DNA of 36,321 nucleotides from Butyrivibrio sp. (GCA_024690635.1 JAILOW010000141.1:1-36321); one strand, 5' to 3'. Numbered from the stretch's first letter, positions 19,252-28,564 are shown. The notes: generated from the letters alone by a model not told the origin. Numbers and translations: made by a program.

Positions 19252-19306
19252 TTCTCCTCTCACAACACATTTTTATTCCCACGGCATCCCTGCCCCGGGC
19301 ATTATA
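19252..19306 (-). promoter_or_regulatory. leader and candidate promoter of giant genes 3-2
   Basis: The leader (19252-19294) matches that of giant gene 1. A perfect TATAAT lies at 19301-19306 on the minus strand, about 56 bases before the start. A second candidate, GTGGGATAATG at about 19320-19330, is the one that aligns with the other gene. Neither has a recognisable -35, so which one is used is open. Confidence 0.45.
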
Positions 19307-19375
19307 CACCAAGTTTCATTATCCCACTTCCCACAAATAATTACTACATTTAATTACTACATAAATAAACAATAA

Positions 19376-19402
19376 ACCGGCGATCGTTTTTCGATCGCCG
19401 GT
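19376..19402 (-). terminator. terminator of giant gene 4
   Basis: A perfect 11-bp stem (ACCGGCGATCG / CGATCGCCGGT, five-base loop) lies 29 bp past the stop at 19431. On the minus strand it is followed by TTTATTGTTTATTT. It separates giant gene 4 from the giant gene 3-2 unit. Confidence 0.85.
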
Positions 19403-19430
19403 CTGTTTGTTTAACTAAATAAATATCCTG

Positions 19431-22400
19431 TTATTTGTTTGGCCTTACTACGCTTACAGTGTTGGTCCACTTGCTGTAAATCTTTTTGCCTGAAGAGTCA
19501 GTGACATAGCCCCTTACTCTTGCATAATATCTGGTTCCTGTCAGACCACTTGCTTTAGCATACATGCTACTTTGCCCGACCATTGCCATCGGAGGCATAG
19601 ATGCATTTTTCACATCATAGAGGAACAGCGGGCTTGTGGAATACTGGATCTCATAACGAGTTCCGCGTCCCATACCCATTCCTTGTGTGCTCTCTCCGTC
19701 CCACTCTACTATAATCTCATTCTTGCCTGCATTATTTTTATCTTCATTTATGAATGCTCTAATGTTTGCGGGCTTTGTTACCTTAACCTTTTCCCACTGG
19801 CAGTAAAGTGTTACTGACTTGTCGGTTTTATTAATCGTACAATGAGAATCAGGTATTCCACCATACCATATCCACTTCTTTCTAATAGCTTCTGTTATGT
19901 TGCCGATGCTCGGGATTTTTTCCTTTTTAGCAAAGCTGAGATTATAGTACGGATTCGGGAAAACCGAAGGAGCATTGTATCCTGCTCTGACAAGTCCATC
20001 AATATTGCCGTAGCTGTTAAGTTCAAGTTTCTCAGTAAGGATCGGTGCAACGTTCTGTGAATATCTGACATTCTTTGCAAGAAGAACGCTCTTTTTACTG
20101 CCCTTGAAGCTTCCGCCGTTGGGGTTAAAGTACAGGTTGAAGGTATATTCCTCAAAGCATGCCTGCAATTTAACATTTGCAACATTCTTTTTTGTGATCT
20201 TAACTGCATAACCGTTCTTTAAAGTAACAGCGGGATTGTGCTGCTCTCCCTCTCCCAGTACTTCCTTCCAGCCAAGCCACTTATAGCCTGTCTTCTTTAT
20301 AGTAGGAAGGGTGAAATCTTTGCCGTAGGAAGTGAAGTGGAAATAGAAATATCCGGGTTCAATAGTTCCACCGGTCACATTTTTAAAGGTACTGTTTTGA
20401 AAATATACGGATACATTACCTGTGTAGCCGCCCTTAGCAGTTACATATGCTGAATCGCCGTAAAAAACTCTGCTCTGAGCAGCCTGCCAGATGGCATAGA
20501 TTTTTGCATTGCCATCCTTGTCGACAGTAAGGCGGCCAAGCTGCGGTGTCAAACCACCAAAAAGGAGCTCACCGCCGGCTGTAGCGGAGTATCCCTTGAG
20601 TGTATATCCGGGTCTTACAAGGGTAACACCTTCCAGAAGAGCGCTGTAATCATTATAGGCGACCTTCACTGCTTCTGCAGGGTCTCCTTTCTTGTAGAGC
20701 ATACCTGTCTTGGGAACTGTAACGGCAGCATCTCCCTCGCCGGCCTTAACGCCATCTGCGCCGGGCATAATGAGTACGTTGTATTTAACCGGCACAAACG
20801 TTGCTATCAAAACCACCGAATTAAAGGCTTCGCTGCCGGCCATGATTGCGATGCTTCCGGTTTTTGTATCAATATAGTAATCCGTTCCCTCTACGCCGGG
20901 AAGATCTTCTTCACTGTGCAAATTCACGCCGTCTGCGGATTTCTTCCACCCTGTAAATACATAGCCTTTCTCTGTGGGAACAGGGAGCGTATAGTCCTTG
21001 GTAGGATCATAGTAAAATGCTCTCTTTTCAACGTAGTCTCCATCGATCTTTTTATAGGTAAGAATATAGCTCTTTTCAGCTTCTTCTACAGCGTAAAGCT
21101 TTATTACATTTTTGTTATTAATTGCCTTAGTTCCGGAAACAAGAACTGAGATCTTTACAAGATTGTTAAGACCGTATTTAACAGATCCCTTGCCTGCATC
21201 TTTTGTGGTAAGTGCAAATCCCTTGATGCTCTTTCCTTTTGTGAAATCCTCTGATTTTGAAATTTCTGCGGCAATTTCCGTAAGATCGATCTCGGCAGTA
21301 TAAGGAATACCTACTCCTTTCAGCCCGCTCGGTGTCAGCTCCTTCTCTCCGGTAGCATCCATTATCTGAAGCTCATATTCGTCGTTATGCCACACGGCAG
21401 TAAGAGTTGCATCACCGTAACTTTCTGCAGAAACAGTACATCCAAGGAACTTATCGTCCTTATCTCTTACTTCACTTACTCTGACAGTCTCACGTCCGTT
21501 GGTTACACCTTTTTGTGAAACGCTCCAGCCCATGAAAACGTATCCTGTTCGTGTGGGAATGCCAAAGAGAACCTTTCCTGCATCCTTATTTGTATAAGTC
21601 TTGGGAAGCTTTTTAAGTGTGCCGCCCTGAAGGTCGAATGAAAGCTTGTATTTTACAGGTGTCCAGTTTGCCTTTACTGTAACCACCTTATCCTGTACTT
21701 TTGTCAGGTTTTTGAGACTGCCGTTTGCTTTGACAGTCACGGTCTTTCCTGCATCATTTGTATAAGTCCAGTTCTTAAATTTGTAACCGGGCTTTTGGCA
21801 TTTGAGTCCCTTCAAAGGAAGCGCTTCTCCATAAAGCATTGTACCAGTAAGAACAGGTCCGCTTACAATGCTGCCGCCATCAAGGTCAATGTTTATATTG
21901 TATATGATAGGATCCCAATACGCATAAAGAGTTGCATTTCCGGTTTCAAGATTGCTACTGCCCTTACCGATTGTTGTTGTGCCGGAGCCATAAGGCTCAT
22001 TGACTACCCAATACATAAATTTATAGCCGGTCTTCTTCATGTTTTCTGCAGTAGGAAGAGTGTAGGGCTTAGCATATGTATATTTGGAAGGAAGTTTTTT
22101 GCCTGTGTATTTACCGCCAACCATTACGAATTTTACGCTGTAGCTTACAGGTCCTTTCCAGATGGCTGTAAGCTTTGCTGTCTCACCCTTCTTTACAAGG
22201 TCTTTGATGGTTGCGGTGGGCTTGATGGTCTTTTTGCCATATTTCCATCCCGTAAGGGTATAACCCTTTCTTACGAACTCTGTTCCGGTGAGGATGTAGT
22301 TCTGTCCCACATAAACCTGCTGGCTCTGAACAAGGTCATTTTCATTTCCTACCGTAAATACGCTGCCTGCAAAATCCGCAGCATCAAAATCAGCTACAGT

Positions 22401-24083
22401 ACCTGCATCAAACTCAATAGTATATGTGTCGGTTGACTCGGGCCACTGAGCGTAGACATCCACAGTCATCTTGGCAGCTGTAGGCTCGATATAAGCAATA
22501 AGATCTGCTATAGTCTGAGTAGTAGCAGCACCGCAGCCTGTTGTCATCCAGCCTGTGATCTTGGCAAGTTCAGTGTCTTTTAACTTGCCCTTGAGGATAA
22601 CTGCGGGATCAAGCGTCTCTTTTACCGCGTCAGATGAGATCTTTACGTTTTTCTTTGTAACTTTTGCATCTTTGCCAATATTGGTGTGGAAGTTGAAAGT
22701 GAAGTCTACCTCAGTCCACTTTGCATAGGCAACAAGGCCTCCCTCGGGAATTTCCTTGGGAATTGGATCTCCCCCATTGATCTTCTTGGTACATTCTTTG
22801 TCAGAATACCAGCCGCCAAAGAAAAATCCTGTGCTTTGAGCATTTGGAAATTCTTCCGGATATTTCCCGTCATAATATACAGTTGTGTATATGGTATTAA
22901 GATATACTTCCTGATTTTCACCAGCATTTTCGTTATAGGTAAGTTTCAGACTGGCAGCAAGAAATTTAGGATAGATGGTGATGGCAAATGTTCCATCTTC
23001 TTCATTTAATTCAGAAGCACTGATCACATGAACCCAGTCATCGCCGGACTTATCAAGCTGCATTGTCAGTTCTTCATCATAGTACCAGCCGTAAAAATCA
23101 TAATAAGCTTTCTCCGGCTCCTTGAAGGTAAGAGTTTTGCCTGCATATGCAACAAACTCTTTAAGATTTGCTACATCATTAGTATATGTGTCATCACCTG
23201 CGTAGGTAACGGTACCCCTGGGACCATCTACAATATTGGCATAGAAAGACAGCTCCGACGCTTTCTCCTCATCCTCTGAAAGAGTATAAGTCCAATTGGG
23301 ATTTGTTTCCGTGGGTGCTGTAAACTTAGTTCCGGTAGCATCCTTTCCGACATACCAGCCCTCAAAGACTTTTTCAGGATCATCCAATGTAAGGGGCTCA
23401 AGTTCGATAACACCGGCCTTTGTCTGAATATCTTCGTCGGCTTTTTCTATTCCAAAATAATGAACCTTGTAGGTCTTGGGCTCCATCTGACCTGTCAGCT
23501 TAAGTGTAGTATCCTCCGGAAACTCAGCGGGCGCTGTCCATACATAGGTTCCGGGGTTTTCGCTATCCTCTTCTATGGTTCCATAGCTGGGAGTCCACCC
23601 CTTAAATACATAGAAAGCCTTAACAGGAGTTTTTATTCCGCCTATCTTTCCTCCGGGTTTAATGTTAGTATACTTGATTTCGGAGAAGTTAAATATAACG
23701 TCGCTCAGCGTAGTACTTCCCTGTAAGACTTCGTACTTGATTACGACGTCAACTTGTTCTTCTGCGGCTGTAAGCTCCTCCTCTGCTTCGGGCTCTTCAG
23801 CCTCTTCTTTATTTTCCTCAGCCACAGGCTCTTCTTCCTTAGCTTCGGGCTCTTCTTCATCGAGTTCTTCCGCTTCGGGTTCATCGACCGAAGGCTCGGT
23901 TACTTCCGGCGTAGCCACTTCAGGCTCTTCCGGCTCTTCGCCTTGAATTTCTTCGTCGGTTTTCTCAACATCCTGAACCAGCTCAGCCACTTCGCCTTCT
24001 GCAAAAGCAGTAACAGAAGGACCAAATGCCATGGTCACAGAAAGAACGATGCTGAGGATTCTTCCCAACAATTTCTTTTTCAT
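19431..24083 (-). CDS. giant secreted InlB B-repeat protein 4 (1550 aa)
   Basis: This is the most divergent of the four giants. ATG at 24083 follows AAAGGAG at good spacing. The signal peptide (MKKKLLGRILS, hydrophobic core, AFA cut after residue 28) is followed by a very acidic Glu/Pro/Ala segment (29-110). About 13 InlB B-repeat modules are visible (YVFKGWT, YDFYGWY, YTLTGWK, YVFMGWS, YKWLGWK). One module with SIKGFA and the FNPNGGSFKGSKKS block match the order seen in the other three. The last 120 residues form a fibronectin III-like region with RYEIQYSTSPLF and RYYARVRGY. The cysteines are at other places than in giants 1-3. The gene has its own terminator and probably its own promoter. 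A role in adhesion or matrix contact is inference from the fold class. Confidence 0.9.
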   Translation of the reverse strand: MKKKLLGRILSIVLSVTMAFGPSVTAFAEGEVAELVQDVEKTDEEIQGEEPEEPEVATPEVTEPSVDEPEAEELDEEEPEAKEEEPVAEENKEEAEEPEAEEELTAAEEQVDVVIKYEVLQGSTTLSDVIFNFSEIKYTNIKPGGKIGGIKTPVKAFYVFKGWTPSYGTIEEDSENPGTYVWTAPAEFPEDTTLKLTGQMEPKTYKVHYFGIEKADEDIQTKAGVIELEPLTLDDPEKVFEGWYVGKDATGTKFTAPTETNPNWTYTLSEDEEKASELSFYANIVDGPRGTVTYAGDDTYTNDVANLKEFVAYAGKTLTFKEPEKAYYDFYGWYYDEELTMQLDKSGDDWVHVISASELNEEDGTFAITIYPKFLAASLKLTYNENAGENQEVYLNTIYTTVYYDGKYPEEFPNAQSTGFFFGGWYSDKECTKKINGGDPIPKEIPEGGLVAYAKWTEVDFTFNFHTNIGKDAKVTKKNVKISSDAVKETLDPAVILKGKLKDTELAKITGWMTTGCGAATTQTIADLIAYIEPTAAKMTVDVYAQWPESTDTYTIEFDAGTVADFDAADFAGSVFTVGNENDLVQSQQVYVGQNYILTGTEFVRKGYTLTGWKYGKKTIKPTATIKDLVKKGETAKLTAIWKGPVSYSVKFVMVGGKYTGKKLPSKYTYAKPYTLPTAENMKKTGYKFMYWVVNEPYGSGTTTIGKGSSNLETGNATLYAYWDPIIYNINIDLDGGSIVSGPVLTGTMLYGEALPLKGLKCQKPGYKFKNWTYTNDAGKTVTVKANGSLKNLTKVQDKVVTVKANWTPVKYKLSFDLQGGTLKKLPKTYTNKDAGKVLFGIPTRTGYVFMGWSVSQKGVTNGRETVRVSEVRDKDDKFLGCTVSAESYGDATLTAVWHNDEYELQIMDATGEKELTPSGLKGVGIPYTAEIDLTEIAAEISKSEDFTKGKSIKGFALTTKDAGKGSVKYGLNNLVKISVLVSGTKAINNKNVIKLYAVEEAEKSYILTYKKIDGDYVEKRAFYYDPTKDYTLPVPTEKGYVFTGWKKSADGVNLHSEEDLPGVEGTDYYIDTKTGSIAIMAGSEAFNSVVLIATFVPVKYNVLIMPGADGVKAGEGDAAVTVPKTGMLYKKGDPAEAVKVAYNDYSALLEGVTLVRPGYTLKGYSATAGGELLFGGLTPQLGRLTVDKDGNAKIYAIWQAAQSRVFYGDSAYVTAKGGYTGNVSVYFQNSTFKNVTGGTIEPGYFYFHFTSYGKDFTLPTIKKTGYKWLGWKEVLGEGEQHNPAVTLKNGYAVKITKKNVANVKLQACFEEYTFNLYFNPNGGSFKGSKKSVLLAKNVRYSQNVAPILTEKLELNSYGNIDGLVRAGYNAPSVFPNPYYNLSFAKKEKIPSIGNITEAIRKKWIWYGGIPDSHCTINKTDKSVTLYCQWEKVKVTKPANIRAFINEDKNNAGKNEIIVEWDGESTQGMGMGRGTRYEIQYSTSPLFLYDVKNASMPPMAMVGQSSMYAKASGLTGTRYYARVRGYVTDSSGKKIYSKWTNTVSVVRPNK

Positions 24084-24145
24084 ACCATTTCTCCTTTCAC
24101 AACAATCTCATCATCCTGCCCCCTTAGCAGTCTGATCATTTTCAC

Positions 24146-24183
24146 TAGATATTTTCTCACGTTTCCGCCACAAACGCCACAAA
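24146..24183 (-). promoter_or_regulatory. candidate promoter of giant gene 4 with 9-bp tandem repeat
   Basis: On the minus strand, TTTGTGGCG occurs twice in tandem (24166-24183). TTGTGG inside it could serve as -35 with a 16-base spacer to TATCTA (24146-24151). Both boxes are weak, so this is a candidate only. The tandem repeat could be an activator or repressor half-site pair. Confidence 0.3.
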
Positions 24184-24204
24184 TTTCGTGAAAAAATAAA
24201 CAAA

Positions 24205-24226
24205 AAACCGCGCATATGCGCGGTTT
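24205..24226 (-). terminator. suf operon terminator
   Basis: A fully symmetric stem (AAACCGCGCAT / ATGCGCGGTTT) begins 26 bp past the sufU stop. On the minus strand it is followed by TTTTTTGTTTATTTTTT. It isolates the operon from giant gene 4. Confidence 0.9.
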
Positions 24227-24251
24227 GATTTTACCTGTGTTTTGCCAATAA

Positions 24252-24695
24252 TTATGGCTTTGCTTTTTCCGGAGTTTCCAGCATATCCTGCATTGTGCGC
24301 CAGCCAAGAACTGCGCACTTTACACGGGCAGGCATATGGGATACATCCTGAAGAGCTGCTGCCTCATCAAGAGCTTCGATGCTCTCTTCGTCAGTCACCT
24401 CTCCCTTTATCATACCCATAAAGGTCCCTGCAAGTTTAATAGCTTCTTCTTTGTTTTTGCCGATAATCTGATCAACCATCATATCAACGGAAGCCTGGGA
24501 AATAGCACATCCCGATCCCTCGTAGCCGGCATCCTCGATAACGCCGTCCTTAAGCTTTATGCTAAGGGTTATGTCATCTCCGCAGCTGGGGTTTACACCT
24601 CTTAAAACCAGGTCGGGATTTTCAATTGTCTTTTTATGTACAGGATGAAGATTGTGCTCGTTCACGATCTCTCTGTATAACTGCTTAAGCTCCAT
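24252..24695 (-). CDS. sufU: SufU, Zn-dependent sulfurtransferase/scaffold-like
   Basis: SufU (147 aa) belongs to the IscU/SufU fold. In Firmicutes it binds zinc and takes persulfide sulfur from SufS to pass to the SufBCD scaffold. The conserved ligands are visible: Cys38 in NPSCGDD with Asp40, Cys63 in GSGCAISQAS, and Cys127 in RVKCAVLGW. The long spacer between the second and third cysteines is the SufU insertion that separates it from IscU. Its ATG overlaps the end of sufS by 11 bases, implying translational coupling. It is the last gene of the operon and is followed by a strong terminator. Confidence 0.95.
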   Translation of the reverse strand: MELKQLYREIVNEHNLHPVHKKTIENPDLVLRGVNPSCGDDITLSIKLKDGVIEDAGYEGSGCAISQASVDMMVDQIIGKNKEEAIKLAGTFMGMIKGEVTDEESIEALDEAAALQDVSHMPARVKCAVLGWRTMQDMLETPEKAKP

Positions 24696-25905
24696 AGCCC
24701 ATGACCTCCCTTACTTTTGAAAGCTTTTCAAGGAATATCTCAACTTCTTTTTCCGTATTGTAGAAATAGAGGCTGGCTCTTGCTGTGGAGCCTGCTCCTA
24801 TAAACTGCATAAGAGGCTGAGCGCAGTGATGTCCCGCTCTGATGCAGACTTTGTCGTCATTAAGTACCGATGACAGATCGTGAGGATGAACGCCCTCCAT
24901 GGTAAAGGTCACGATACCGCAGTGTTTTGCGGGATCCTCCGAGCCATAGATCCTGATATAAGGAAGCTTTTTCATTCCTTCCATCAAAAGAGTGGTAAGC
25001 TCGAGCTCTCTCTTTTGGATCCTGTCAAAGCCGACCTCTTTAACATAGGAAATTGCAGCATCAAGTCCCACTGCATCTCCGGCATTTACTGTTCCTGCCT
25101 CAAACTTGTGAGGAAGCTCAGCAAATGTGGCATCTGTCCTTGTAACATACTCTATCATCTCGCCGCCTGTAAGGAAAGGAGGCATGTTCTCAAGAAGCTC
25201 TTTTCTTCCGTAGAGAACTCCGATTCCCATGGGCGCCATCATCTTGTGTCCTGAAAAAGCAAAGAAATCAGCGCCAAGGTCAAGTACGTTTACTGCCATA
25301 TGAGGAGCGGACTGCGCGCCGTCAACCAAAACGACTGCACCCTTTTTATGAGCATACTCCGCGATCTCTTTTACGGGATTGGTAACACCCATAACGTTGG
25401 ATACGTGACCGATTGCAACGATCTTTGTTTTATCGGTGATCCTGGATTCGTACTCTGCCTTGGTGATAGTACCGTCCTCTGTGGGCTCCATGTATACAAG
25501 CTTTGCTTTTTTCTGCCTTGCAACCATCTGCCAGGGAAGGATATTGCTGTGATGCTCCATAACGGAGATAACGATCTCATCTCCCTCTTTTACGTTTTTA
25601 AGGCCGTAGCTGTAAGCCACAAGGTTTATGGACTCTGTGGTGTTTCTGGTAAAGATGATCTCTTCAGGTTTTACGCCGCCGATAAACTCTGCAACAGAAG
25701 CTCTTGCATGCTCGTAAGCTTCCGTAGCCTGCATGCTCCAGTCATAGAGACCCCGGAGGGGATTGGCGTTGGCGGTTTTGTAAAAGTCTGAAACCGCCTC
25801 CAGCACCTGTCTGGGGCGCTGTGATGTGGCCGCATTGTCAAAATATACGTACTCTCCGGGAACAAGTATATCAAAGTCCCTGCGGAAATCTTCTAGTGTC
25901 TTCAT
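24685..25905 (-). CDS. sufS: SufS cysteine desulfurase
   Basis: SufS (406 aa) is a PLP-dependent cysteine desulfurase (class V aminotransferase fold, group II). It takes sulfur from cysteine as an enzyme-bound persulfide and releases alanine. Seen in the sequence are YFDNAATSQ near the N-terminus, EHHSN (117-121) at the cofactor site, VDGAQS (194-199), the PLP lysine 221 in FSGHKMMAP, and the catalytic cysteine 361 in RAGHHCAQPL. The length is normal for the family. It sits 61 bp after sufD and overlaps sufU, its sulfur acceptor. Confidence 0.96.
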   Translation of the reverse strand: MKTLEDFRRDFDILVPGEYVYFDNAATSQRPRQVLEAVSDFYKTANANPLRGLYDWSMQATEAYEHARASVAEFIGGVKPEEIIFTRNTTESINLVAYSYGLKNVKEGDEIVISVMEHHSNILPWQMVARQKKAKLVYMEPTEDGTITKAEYESRITDKTKIVAIGHVSNVMGVTNPVKEIAEYAHKKGAVVLVDGAQSAPHMAVNVLDLGADFFAFSGHKMMAPMGIGVLYGRKELLENMPPFLTGGEMIEYVTRTDATFAELPHKFEAGTVNAGDAVGLDAAISYVKEVGFDRIQKRELELTTLLMEGMKKLPYIRIYGSEDPAKHCGIVTFTMEGVHPHDLSSVLNDDKVCIRAGHHCAQPLMQFIGAGSTARASLYFYNTEKEVEIFLEKLSKVREVMGYGA

Positions 25906-25966
25906 CGTAGGTATTTACTCCGTAATCATATTATCCGTGATGCTGATAAAAAGTCTCGTGGATAGA

Positions 25967-27136
25967 TCATACTATATTCTGGATATAATATAAAACCTTT
26001 TGCATGATCTGCGCATCATGGATAAGTCTGGATACGCTCTCAAGTCTTGCCTTGACCATGATCCTCTTGGCTTCTTCCTCGTCAATGCCTCTGCACTGCA
26101 TATAGAATAAAAGCTCGTCGGAGAGCTGGCCGATGGTAGCGCCGTGGCGTCCCTCAACGTCCTCCTCCTGACAGAGGATAACAGGCATGGTCTTATTTAT
26201 GATATCAGGGCTAAGAAGAAGTGCATCCTCCTGCTCATCGCCTATAGACCCTGCGCTTCCACTCTTAAAATCCAGAGTTCCGCGGAAGTTTTTCTGGGCA
26301 TTATCCATCAAAACGCCCTTAAACTGCATGTAGCCTTCGGTCTTTTTTCCTCTGTGGTCTGTAACATAGTTTATATCAAGGCTGTGATCATCCCTGCAAA
26401 GGTATCCCATGTTGCTGTTAAACACAGATTCTCTGCCGGAAAGATAAACATAGCTTCCGTTCCATCCCTTGCATCCGCCAAGTTCAAGACTTACAAGATC
26501 GACCTTTGCTTTTTCAAGGCAGGCGCCGCCAAAGTCATCAAAGTGAACAACTCCGTTTCCGAAAGTCTGAACTTTGCAGATCGTTACATGTGCGCCCTCT
26601 TCTGCAAAAACTCTGGTGCTGACTCCGCAAAAGCCCTCTGCGTCATCATCTGAGTCATATGTAAAAATGACTGTGATGTCAGAATTCTTTTTGGCATGGA
26701 TCACCTGCGCTGAAAGCGCGGCTTCAGAGTTTCCGATATGGTAGGGAATGACAACCGGCTCCGTAACCTTCTGGTTTTCCTCTGCGGTATAGATATCAGC
26801 GTTAGCTCCTGCAGATATCATAAGGTTATCGATCTCTGCGCCCATTCCGGTTCTGACAGCCTGAGATGTATGAAGGTATGTGGTGTCACCGTTGGGATCT
26901 CCGGGTATACCGGCATCGATCAGTATTTTATCTTTATTAGCCCTGAATATTTCTCCGGCTTCTTCAAAGGATACCTTTTCTTTTAATGTGATCCCTGCAG
27001 GAAGAGCCGTTGCCTTGGGGCTGTTTACACTTGCTTTATTAAGATCAGGTAAAGCAATCTTGCTGCCGTTTACGTTCAAAAAGTTGTAGGTAAGAACCGG
27101 CAACACATTGACCTGTATTGTTTTTTCTGTATTCAT
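25967..27136 (-). CDS. sufD: SufD, Fe-S scaffold subunit
   Basis: SufD (389 aa) is a beta-helix protein that pairs with SufB and SufC in the SufBC2D scaffold on which new Fe-S clusters form. The C-terminal block GRHGATIGQLSDELLFYMQC (329-348) carries His331, the position equivalent to the cluster-site histidine of E. coli SufD. The N-terminal third is variable, as usual, and the central region has the repetitive beta-strand pattern of the family. It follows sufB by 15 bp. It is told apart from SufB by its shorter length and the absence of the CDS motif. Confidence 0.93.
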   Translation of the reverse strand: MNTEKTIQVNVLPVLTYNFLNVNGSKIALPDLNKASVNSPKATALPAGITLKEKVSFEEAGEIFRANKDKILIDAGIPGDPNGDTTYLHTSQAVRTGMGAEIDNLMISAGANADIYTAEENQKVTEPVVIPYHIGNSEAALSAQVIHAKKNSDITVIFTYDSDDDAEGFCGVSTRVFAEEGAHVTICKVQTFGNGVVHFDDFGGACLEKAKVDLVSLELGGCKGWNGSYVYLSGRESVFNSNMGYLCRDDHSLDINYVTDHRGKKTEGYMQFKGVLMDNAQKNFRGTLDFKSGSAGSIGDEQEDALLLSPDIINKTMPVILCQEEDVEGRHGATIGQLSDELLFYMQCRGIDEEEAKRIMVKARLESVSRLIHDAQIMQKVLYYIQNIV

Positions 27137-27151
27137 CCTTATTTCCTCTTA

Positions 27152-28564
27152 TCAGCCGTGTCCGCTCATCTCAAGCTTGATGAGGTTGTTCATCTCAACA
27201 GCGTACTCAAGCGGCAGCTCTTTTGACACGGGATTGGCAAATCCGCTGACGATCATAGCCTTGGCATCCTCTTCGCTGATACCTCTGGACATAAGATAGA
27301 AAATAGCCTCGTCGCTGATCCTGCCGATCTTGGCCTCGTGTCCCACGTCCGCGTCGCTGGTCCTTATGTCCATGCCGGGGATGGTATCTGCTCTTGAGAT
27401 GCTATCCAGCATAAGAGAATCACAGGATACGGAGCACTTTGCCTTTTTAGCTGTGTTCTGAATCACCACGCTTGAACGGAAGGTTCCGATACCTCCGTCC
27501 TTGGAGATGGACTTGGTGTTTATTACGGAAGTTGTGTGCTCGCCCTGATGAACGATCTTGGCTCCCGTATCAAGGTTCTGTCCCTTGCCTGCAAAGGTGA
27601 TGCCGGTGAATTCCATCTTGGATCCGTCACCCTTCAGGATAGTCATGGGATAAAGATATGATGTATGGGATCCGAAGGATCCTGAAACCCATTCCATAAC
27701 GCCGCCCTCTTCTACGATGGCGCGCTTGGTGTTGAGGTTATACATATTTTTGGACCAGTTCTCGATGGTGGAATAGCGAAGCCTTGCGTTTTTTGCAACA
27801 AAGAGCTCTACGCATCCCGCATGGAGATTGGCTACGTTGTACTTGGGAGCAGAGCATCCTTCTATAAAGTGAAGGTCTGCGCCCTCATCAACAATGATAA
27901 GTGTGTGCTCGAACTGACCCGCTCCTGCGGCGTTAAGTCTAAAGTAAGACTGGAGGGGAATGTCCACCTTGACTCCCTTGGGAACATAAACGAAAGATCC
28001 GCCTGACCATACGGCGCCGTGAAGTGCCGCAAATTTGTGGTCTGTAGGAGGAACAAGCTTCATGAAGTGTTCCTTTATCATGTCGGCGTGCTCGCCCCAC
28101 ATAGCGCTCTCAAGATCTGTATAGATAACGCCCTTGGCTGCAACCTCATCCTGAAGGTTGTGATAAACCAGCTCTGAATCGTACTGTGCGCCTACACCTG
28201 CAAGAGACTCACGCTCTGCCTGTGGGATTCCCAGTCTTTCAAAAGTATTTTTGATATCCTCGGGAACGTCCTCCCACTTGCCCTTCATCTCTGACTTGTG
28301 TCTTACGTAGGATGAGATCTTGTCCATATCAAGACCGTCGATATCAGGGCCCCAATTTGGCATGTCTATCTCGTTGTAGAGCTTCAGGCACTTAAGTCTG
28401 AAATCCCTCATCCACTCAGGATCGTTCTTTTCCTCAGAGACACGAAGGACTGTATCTTCTGTAAGACCTTCCGCCATACGGTAGAAGTCTTTTTCATTTT
28501 CTACATCTTTAAAATCGTATAAGCTGCGGTCCACATCGGCCACAACCTGCTTGTTGTCACTCAT
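27152..28564 (-). CDS. sufB: SufB, Fe-S scaffold subunit
   Basis: SufB (470 aa) is the core scaffold subunit that holds the nascent Fe-S cluster. Family blocks seen: YVPKGVKVDIPLQSYFRL (193-210), the EGCSAP segment with Cys237, STIENW (265-270), TGAKIVH (333-339), and the cluster-site Cys381 in SVSCDSLMLD. HEAKIGRISDEAIFYLMS (409-426) follows. The length is typical. One base separates it from the sufC stop, so the two are surely co-transcribed and probably coupled in translation. It is larger and better conserved than sufD. Confidence 0.97.
   Translation of the reverse strand: MSDNKQVVADVDRSLYDFKDVENEKDFYRMAEGLTEDTVLRVSEEKNDPEWMRDFRLKCLKLYNEIDMPNWGPDIDGLDMDKISSYVRHKSEMKGKWEDVPEDIKNTFERLGIPQAERESLAGVGAQYDSELVYHNLQDEVAAKGVIYTDLESAMWGEHADMIKEHFMKLVPPTDHKFAALHGAVWSGGSFVYVPKGVKVDIPLQSYFRLNAAGAGQFEHTLIIVDEGADLHFIEGCSAPKYNVANLHAGCVELFVAKNARLRYSTIENWSKNMYNLNTKRAIVEEGGVMEWVSGSFGSHTSYLYPMTILKGDGSKMEFTGITFAGKGQNLDTGAKIVHQGEHTTSVINTKSISKDGGIGTFRSSVVIQNTAKKAKCSVSCDSLMLDSISRADTIPGMDIRTSDADVGHEAKIGRISDEAIFYLMSRGISEEDAKAMIVSGFANPVSKELPLEYAVEMNNLIKLEMSGHG

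Noticed and set aside
474..24083. Sortase signal, SLH, dockerin or choline-binding repeats at the C-termini of the giants
   Set aside because: The ends read YVAPSAP, RASKQNG, VNVYEPQD and SVVRPNK, with no LPXTG, terminal hydrophobic segment or basic tail.
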